From Nyssa sinensis (Eukaryota > Streptophyta > Magnoliopsida > Cornales > Nyssaceae), in assembly GCA_008638375.1 (NCBI GenBank), contig CM018035.1:21143807-21207806 (forward strand): a DNA stretch of 64,000 nucleotides, given 5' to 3'. Each line of letters starts with the position of its first letter. The first letter of the stretch is position 1. The position numbers were made by a program, and so were the translations under genes. The notes under the pieces were generated by a model. The model saw nothing but the letters and a program-made list of their open reading frames with translations, was not told the DNA's origin and ran no database searches. Shown here piece by piece: positions 35,401 through 44,400 of this stretch.

Positions 35401-38400
35401 TAGGGTCTGGGACAAGAATGGACAAATTACTATTTTTCCCCTAAGGCTAAGTAAGCCCTTAACTGATAGCGATTCAAGTCTAAAAGACTTAGAACTTCAT
35501 GTATACGATATATGGGATATTCTAAGAACCACGACTGGGTCCGGGATAAGAATGGCAAAATTACCATTTTGCCCCTATGGTTAAAATAAGAACCTAACTG
35601 ATACCGATTGAAGTCCAAAGGACGTAGAACTTTGTACTTAAGATATAAAGACTATTCCGGAGACCACGACAGGGTCCGGGACCGGAATGATAAAATGACC
35701 ATTTTGCCCCTAAGGCTGAAGAAGTAACTGACTGATAACGATTGAAGTCTAAATGACTTAGGTTATAACCCTGAGGACTGCTGAGCCTAATTTAAGAATA
35801 AAATAGCCCCGGATGAAACCCGATGAGAGGGCGATAGGCTACTAGGCTATCTTAGGTAAACCGATAGATACCTAAGATGACAAATGAGACCTGAATGGAT
35901 GAGTTCTGATCTGTATATGATTGATGATTATCGTTCAGGATATACATGGAGATGCCTGACGTATCTGGAGGTTATCGGATTGTTTACGCAAGGAGATAAC
36001 CGTAACAGTTTGTGAGTAACCTAGAACTTCTGACTTGGTGTATAAGTACACCGTCTAGTTACTGTATTTTGATTTACTGTACTGTTTTGTATACTGTACT
36101 GTCTGAATGCATACTTTATATACTGCATTACACGTAACATGATTTTGTACTGTCCTGCTCTCCTGTTCAGTTCGGGTCTGTCTTGTTCTGTTGTATGGTC
36201 TGTCCTGGTTTTATTCTATACTGTTGCGTCTTGTGAGTAAACCTGACTCTTGACTTGGTATATAAGTTACTGCATAGATACTGTATTTTGAAGCACTGTA
36301 CTGTTTTGAACGTTATACTGTTTAAAAGAAAGACATATATTTAAAGTAGCATATGCCTTGTCCTGATTGATATCGTACCAGTTTGTTCCGTCCTGTTCAA
36401 TTCCGATATGTCTTGTTTTGATAGATGTATTGTTCCGTTTTGTTCCGACATGTTCAGTTTCGATATGTCTTGATCTGATTGATGTATTGTTTCGTTTCGT
36501 TCCGACATGTTCAGTTCCGATATGACTTATCCTGATTGATATTATTTCGTTTTGTTCCGTCATGTTTAGTTCCGATATGACTCGTCCTAATTGATATATT
36601 GTTTCATTTTGTTCCGTCATGTTCAGTTCCGATATGTCTTCATCTGATTGATATTGTTTTATTTTGTTCCGACATGCTCAGTTCCGATATGACTTGTCCT
36701 GATTGATATTGTATCGTTTGTTTCCGTCGTATTCAGTTCCGATATGACTTGTCCTGATTGATATTGTTTTATTTTGTTCCGTCATATTCAGTTTCGATAT
36801 GACTTGTCCTGATTGATATTGTATCGTTTGTTTCCGTCGTATTCAGTTCCGATATGACTTGTCCTGATTGATATTGTTTTATTTTGTTCCGTCATATTCA
36901 GTTTCGATATGACTTGTCCTGATTGATATTGTATCGTTTGTTTCCGTCGTATTCAGTTCCGATATGACTTGTCCTGATTGATATTGTTTTATTTTGTTCC
37001 GTCATATTCAGTTTCGATATGACTTGTCCTGATTGATATTGTATCGTTTGTTTCCGTCGTATTCAGTTCCGATATGACTTGTCCTGATTGATATTGTTTT
37101 ATTTTGTTCCGTCATATTCAGTTTCGATATGACTTGTCCTGATTGATATTGTATCGTTTGTTTCCGTCGTATTCAGTTCCGATATGACTTGTCCTGATTG
37201 ATATCGTTTCATTTTGTTCCGTCATATTCAGTTTCGATATGACTTGTCCTGATTGATATTGTTTCATTTTGTTCCGTCATGTTCAGTTCCGATATGACTT
37301 ATCCTGATTGATATTATTTCGTTTTGTTCCGTCATGTCCAGTTCCGATATGACTTATCCTGATTGATATTATTTTGTTTTGTTCCATCTGATCCCGTTAT
37401 GTACCGTCTGTCAATAATCTGTCTGTCTTGATTGATATATGGTCCAGTTCCGTTATGATCTGTCCGAATTCTTGACTTGGTATATAAGTTACTGCATAGA
37501 TACTGTATTTTGATGCACTGTACGATTTTAAAAGTTAAACTGTCTGAATGCATGTTTTAAATGCAAACTTTTATACTGTATTGTACGCGGCATGATTTTG
37601 TCCCGTCCTACTATTATTTTGCTCGGTCTGTCTTGTTCCATTTTATGGTCTATCTGATTTTGTTCTGCTATGATGTGTCTGACTCTGGGTACCATTCTGA
37701 TTATGAGCGGTCTGGCATAAGTAGGCTTGATTACGTGCCTAACTGATATACTATTGTTATGCCCTGTTATGTTCCGCCCAGTACTGATCTGTTCTGATAT
37801 TTGAATTAATTGCCTATACTCTCATTGATATTGGCATCATGCACTGTTCCGTCTATTCTGCTTTGTTGTACCGTTTAGTTCAGTTCTGCTTTGTTCTACT
37901 AAAACTGCATTTAAAGTGGATTTATAAAACTGCTATTTCAGAAACAACTGTACTACCCTTGTGCTTTGTAAACAAGAAATGGTTTTGAAACCCTTGACAG
38001 GGAACCTGTGTTACTCATTGGGCTTTTCGAAGCTCACCCCATTCCCTAACATTTTTCAGGAATGATATATGTTGGATCTAATGGCACTGATTTGTGGAGA
38101 CTGGATTACTGAGGATTGAATCTGTTTAATCAGGTGAGTGACGTACTACGACTGACTTGACTGATATGTACTGAATATAGTATGGCTCATGGATTTAGAT
38201 GGTACTCTAGAGATTATAGTTCTGCTCTGTTGTTATATGTCGGATTATAGATATGCTCTGAGGTTAGAATTGTTAGCTGTTGGATTTTAGACTTGCTCTG
38301 TGTGATACATATCCTACGGTGGATACATGAGTTGCATTCCCTGGACAAAAAAAAAAAGAGTTTTAAATTCCGCTGCATCTGACCCTACAGTCGGAGTGCA

Positions 38401-41400
38401 ATTCACTGGAAAGTTCAGAAATTGCCTTCGGTTGGTCGCGTGGCGACTGACTGGCATCACGTCCTCGACATCCGTGTAGGGTGGGGTTCGGGATGTGACA
38501 GGGGTCATTTTATATGGACCAGGTCTGGAGACCTGTGCATTTCGGAGGACTAGTCGCAATTAGGGGAGACTTCATTGATAATACTTTCTTAAGTGCTCAA
38601 CATTCCAGGGCCTCGGCACAGGCTTCTCAGACATGTCAGTCAGCCAATATGTAGTGGGCCTAACAATTTTGACGACTCGGTAGGGCCCCTCCCAATTTGG
38701 GGACAGCTTTCCCATAGTTGGATCCTTAGTGTTGGGGAAGATTTTCCTAAGGACTAGGTCACCGAGCTGAAAGACAGTAGATTTCACCTTTTGGTTGAAC
38801 CTCCTGGCCACTCTTTGTCGGTATTCTTCGGCTTTGATTCCTGCTTGCTCTCTTTTTCCTTCTAGGAGGTCGAGATTTTCAATTAGGCCGAGGTTATTGG
38901 CCTCTTCCTCAAAGTTTTCCGTTCTTAATGTTGGCATACCGATCTCTACTGGGATAACAGCTTCGGTACCGAATGCTAGCGAGAACGGTGTCTCGGCCGT
39001 GGATGTTCTTCTCGTAGTTCGGTATGCCCACAGTACTCCAGGGAGTTCTTCGACCCATCTTCCTTTGGCTCGCTCTAATCTTTTTCGGAGGGCGTCGAGG
39101 ATGGTTCGGTTAGTAACTTCAGCTTGGCCATTGGCTTGAGGGTGCCCTGGTGAGGAGAAGTGGTGGCTTATATTCAGGTCAGTACAGAACTTCCCGAATA
39201 CCTTTCCGTTGAATTGGGTGCCATTGTCCGAGATGATGACTCGAGGTACTCCGAACCTGCAGACAATGTTTTTCCAAGTAAAATTCTTCACCTCTACCTC
39301 GGTAATGTGCGTCAAAGGTTCCGCCTCTGCCCATTTGGAGAAGTAATCAATGGCGACGAGGAGATATCTTCTGTTTTGGGGGGCCTTTGGGAGAGGCCCT
39401 ACGATGTCCATTCCCCATTGGGCGAAGGGCCATGGGCTCATGATGGGGATGAGCTCCTGATGCGGTTGGTGTTGGTATGTCGCGAAGCGTTGACACTTAT
39501 CACATTTCCTCACGTACTCTTTGGCATGTTGAAGCATACGGGGCCAATAATAACCATGAGAAAGAGCTCGGTGCGCGATAGTCCTACTTCCGTTGTGGTT
39601 CCCGCATATTCCTTCATGTATTTCGGCCAGGACGTACTCCGCTTCCTCGGGAGAGAGGCACCTCAGCAGTGGCTGAGTGTAGGACCTGCGGTAAAGTTTC
39701 TCATTTATCATGAGGTAACGTGCTGACCTGATCCGAATGCTCCGAGCATGATTCTTGTCTTCCGGCAGCTTCCCTTCGACCAAGTATTGGATGATGGGGG
39801 TTCTCCACTCTTCGAGCTGTTCTGCGCAGCAAGCGGGGAAGATTCTCTGGATGCTTGGCTCCGCCTGGCAGGAGATGCTTACTCCGGTACCCCCATCATG
39901 CTTTACGTGGGAAGCCAGGTTTGCCAAGGTGTCAGCTTGCGAGTTCTGACTCCTCTCCACCTTGTGGATGGTGAACTCGGAGAATGAATTTTTCAATGAG
40001 CTCACCCTTTCTGTGTACTTGATCATACGATCGTCTTTGGCTGTGAAGTCGCCCTGCACCTGGCCCACCACTAATTGTGAGTCGGGAAATGCCTCGAGTT
40101 TGCGGGCTTCGCATTCTAAGGCTAGCTGCATCCCGAGGATCAGTGCCTCGTACTCAGCTTCGTTATTGGAGGCTTTAAAGCTCAAAGTGATCGCCTTCTC
40201 CGTTGTAATTCCGTCGGGAGATCGGAGCACAATGCCCACTCCGGAGCCCTGGTTGGTGGAAGAGCTGTCGACGTATAACTGCCAGGCTTCCCCGCCTTGG
40301 CCTCTTCTGATGTCGTCTTTCAGTGTCGGAGTGAATTCAGCTAAGAAGTCTGCAAGAGCTTGGGCCTTAATGGCTGTCCTGGGGGAGTACGATATGTCGA
40401 ACTCACCCAACTCTATGGACCATTTTATCAGACGTCCCGAGGTATCTGGCTTGTGCAAAATAGCTTTCAAAGGGTAGCACGTCGGTACCACGATCGAATG
40501 GGCTTGAAAATAGGGTCGCAGCTTTCGGGCAGACACTATCAAGGCGAAGGCCAGCTTTTCCATCTCGGGATACCTCGATTCTGCCCCTAGGAGTGCTTTG
40601 CTTACGTAAAACACCGGTTGTTGACGCCCATTTTCTTCCCTGATAAGCGTGGAACTCACTGCATTCTCGGATACTGCCAGGTATAGGAAGAGCCTTTCTC
40701 CTTGCTTCGGCTTGGATAGGAGCTCTGGGGATGCTAGGTACCGTTTCAGTTCCGCAAAAGCTTTGTCGCAGTCCGGGGTCCATTCAAGGGCCTTATTCCC
40801 CCTCAGAGCTTTGAAGAACGGGAGGCACCGATCAGTGGATCTTGATATGAACCTATTCAGGGCTGCGATTCTCCCGTTCAGTTTCTGGATATCCTTTTTT
40901 GACCTCGGTGGCTCCAATTCCGTCAAGGCTTTGATCTGCACTGGGTCTGCCTCGATGCCTCTCTGCGACACCAGGAAGCCGAGGAATTTTCCTTTGCTTA
41001 CTCCGAAGGTGCATTTAGATGGATTTAACTTCATCTTGTACTGTTTGAGGATTTCGAAGGTCTGCCTTAAATGCTGAACGTGGTCGCCCTTCTTTTGGCT
41101 TTTGACCAACATATCGTCTATGTAAACCTCCATGGTACTCCCGAGCAGTGGGGCGAACATTTTGTTCACTAGTCTCTGGTATGTCGCTCCAGCGTTTTTT
41201 AATCCAAAGGGCATCACCTTGTAGCAGTAAAGGCCTCTTTGTGAAATGAAGGACGTCTTCTCCTGATCCGGGGGGTACATCTGGATTTGATTGTACCCGG
41301 AGTAGGCATCCATGAAGCTCATCAGTTCATGGCCTGCGGTGGCATCCACCAGCTGATCAATTCTGGGCAACGGGAAACTGTCCTTGGGGCAGGCCTTATT

Positions 41401-44400
41401 GAGGTCGGTATAGTCGACGCATACGCGCCATTTACCGTTCTTTTTTCTGACGAGGACTGTGTTGGCCAGCCACTCCGGGTAGGAGACTTCTCTTATCATT
41501 TGGGCATCCAGCAACCTCTGGACTTCCTCATTGATCACGCTGTGCCTCTCTGGGGCAAAGGTCCTCCGCTTCTGTCTGACCGGGGGATGGTTTGGGTTGA
41601 CCATTAGCTTGTGGCAGATAAGCGTGGGGTCAATCCCTTCCATATCCCTGGTTTCCCATGCGAAGACCGACAGGTTCTCTTTTAGGAACTCGACCATCTT
41701 TTCTTGTTCTGGTTGCGGCAGGTCCGTCCCAAATTGTAGGTAGCGCCCTTCTCCTTCCGAGCTTACCAGTATGTTGATGGGCTCCTGCATTGGCTGTGCT
41801 ACTCGTTCTCTTCCCCGGGGGCTCGGTGGTTCATCCAGCTCAGTGGGGATTTCCCTGGCTTTCTCTTGATCTGCGTGATCCCGAGGTTTCTGTAATTGCT
41901 ATTTCGTCGTCTTTCCTTTCATTGCCACGACGTGACATTCCCGGGATGCCGACTGCGAGCCCCTGATGGTGACGACCTCGCCGTTGAGGATATATTTAAG
42001 GCACTGATGAAGAGTCGAGGCAACTGCGCCCAATTGATGGAGCCACGGCCTCCCAATGATTATATTATACGGAGATCGGGAGTCTACGACCATATATTCA
42101 GAAATCAAGGTTTTCTGGTCATCTCCCTCCCCTATCGTGGTCGGCAGGTCTATTCCCTCCAAGGGCGAGCATAGTTTTCCATCGAATCCGGCCATCAGCG
42201 CAGTGGTGGTCTTTAGGTCGGTGGCATTAAGCTTCATCTGCTGGAAAGGCTCAAAGAATAAGACGTTTGTGGAACATCCCGTGTCCACCAAAACTCTTCT
42301 GACGTCGAAGTTGGCCACCTTCAACGAGATGACGAGAGCGTCACTGTGGGGGCAGTGGACCCCTACAAGATCTGCCTCTGAGAACTGGATACATGGCGAA
42401 GGCTTTGACCTCTTCTCCACCACCGAGACCTGGAGAGGGTACGGCTCCGCCTTCGCTTCTCTAGCGTACCGCTTCCTAGCTCTGTTGGTCATCCCGGCCA
42501 GGGAGTTGTCGGCATGGAGGACAAGGATGACCTGGTTGCCCTGCCGTGGAGGTCCGTTACCAGCTTCTGTCTGCTCGGTAACAGGTCCCTGTCTTGGCGG
42601 CAGATTTCCTGGCTCCTGCCTGGGCTGCTGAGGTCTCTGATTTCTTTGGTTCCGCCTTCCATCGTTTTGAACAAACTCTCCCAGGCGTCCTCTCCGGATC
42701 AACCTTTCGATCTCTTGCTGGAGACCTTCTGCAAGTCTCGGTAGTGTGACCATGATCTCTGTGGTAGTCACAGTATTTGGCCCGATCTCGGGAGTCGGGA
42801 TGGCTGCGAAGAGGCTCAGGGCGCTTCAGATTTTCGCTTGCCCTGACCTGATGGTAGATATGAGCGAGGGAGGTATTCAGCGGCGTGAGAGTCTCGAAGC
42901 CCTCTGGGTTGTAGCCATTCCGAGGCCTTGGTGCGGTCCTTACTTCGGGACTCCTTGCTCTCTTTTGCGAGCTGCTTGGCGGACGCTTCTGGGTAGCGTC
43001 AACCTTCTGGGCCTGCTCTCAGGCCTTTTTAAAAGATGCTCTCGTATCTTCCAGGTTTATGTACCTCCGAGCTCTCTCCATGAGGGATGCCATGTCGGCA
43101 GGGGGATTTTTGGTTAACGAGTCGTGGAAACGCCCCGGTCCCAACCCAGCATGGAGGGCCGCGGCCAAGAAACTCGGGGTACAATCTGTTATTTCTGTCA
43201 GTTCGGCGTTGAATCGAGCGATGTACTGCCGGAGTGACTCTTCCTTCTGCTGTTTTATGGAGAGGAGGAATTCGAGCCCTTTTCTGAGCCTCTTGCTGGT
43301 TAAGAATCTGTCGAGGAACCTCTTACTGAGCTCGTAGAAGTTCGGGATAGACTCCTGAGGGAAGGCTGTGGAACCATCTCAGGGCCGAGCCTTTGAGGCT
43401 TGTTACAAAGGTGCGGCATAAGAACGCGTCGGTAGCCCCATGGAGGGCCATGGTATGTTGATAATGAGAGAGGTGGTCTCCGGGGTCTTCCGACCCGTCG
43501 TAGGGCGTGAACTTCGGCACGATGAACTTCCTTGGGCGTTCCTCGGCTAGTATATTTGCGGTGAATGGGGTAGCGAACCTACCGAGCAGTCTCGCTATCT
43601 CATCTTGCTGGGAATTGGGGTTACCTCCTCCGGTAACCGATGCTGGCACAGCTGAATCCGCCACCTCCTCTGGTCTTGAGCGTACTCTGGACGGGGTCGA
43701 GTGGTGGTGCCCTGATGCGACGGCCTCGGGGCCCTGAGGTTGCGGGTGCTCCTGGCTGGGAGCGCCGTTTGATTGCTCTCGGCGCGGGGCTGGTGCCTGT
43801 CGTGGCTGGACGGCAGGCTGTGCGTGGTCAGCTTCTGAGTCGGCAGGACTCGGGATTCTTGTTTCTACGTGATAATGAACGGCTGGTTGATGGTTCAGGA
43901 CTTCCATATTGGGGCTCGTTGGAGGGTATGTGAGATGGGACTTGCCTCCCCTCAGTCCCTCGCCTGCATCCGTTGCAGGACGTCTTCCCTCGCTAGGGAT
44001 ACTCAAGGGATGGCCATCTGGACGGTTTGGCAGGTTTTGGGTCAAGGAAGCCAACACCTGAGAAATGGCCGAGAGTTGTGCCTGCATCCGATCGAGTTGC
44101 TGCTGCATCGGATTAGGGGTTTCCTCTTCCTGTTCTCCGATCGGAGGCTGGCTTCGTGAGACTTGTTTAGGACGAAGAGTCGGGGCCATAACAAGATCGA
44201 TTTGAACGTGAAGAAAACAAGAGGAACGGCTGTCGTTCCCACAGACGGCGCCAAGCTGATGCTACAGCTATTCGACCTTGTCAGAGCCTCGCTCTCCGGG
44301 GGACGATTCACCTAAAAAAGAACACAGTTAAGATGCCACCGGGGAGGGCTCCGGTGGTAGCCACTCCGATGGTTAAGTTAGTCTCCCGTAGGATTTTTAG

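Larger units (their letters stand above)
32503..38500. mobile_element. Nested 6.0-kb solo-LTR-like element
   Basis: It begins TGTAACACCCCGAC and ends GGGATGTGACA (TG...CA, imperfect inverted ends). It is flanked by the perfect 5-bp duplication GGGGT (32498-32502 and 38501-38505), and removing it restores the 71-bp repeat phase. There is no gag or pol and no internal copy of its own termini, so it reads as one very long LTR. Inside are ~140-bp and ~125-bp module repeats, a 110-bp higher-order array and a tRNA-like promoter pair. It shares 'ACCATTTTGCCCCT' modules with the LTRs at 51760 and 58829, which hints at a Tekay/Del-like origin. Confidence 0.8.

Noticed and set aside
36686..37235. CRISPR-like array of regular repeats
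   Set aside because: The units are contiguous with no unique spacers, and the context is a plant retrotransposon LTR.
32503..38500. Helitron as the identity of the 6-kb insert
   Set aside because: The 5-bp GGGGT duplication and TG...CA ends fit an LTR; Helitrons insert between A and T without duplication and end in CTRR.
38795..40783. Plus-strand frames up to 188 codons opposite the Tat pol
   Set aside because: They lie entirely antisense to the intact 1072-codon pol and show no domain motifs.
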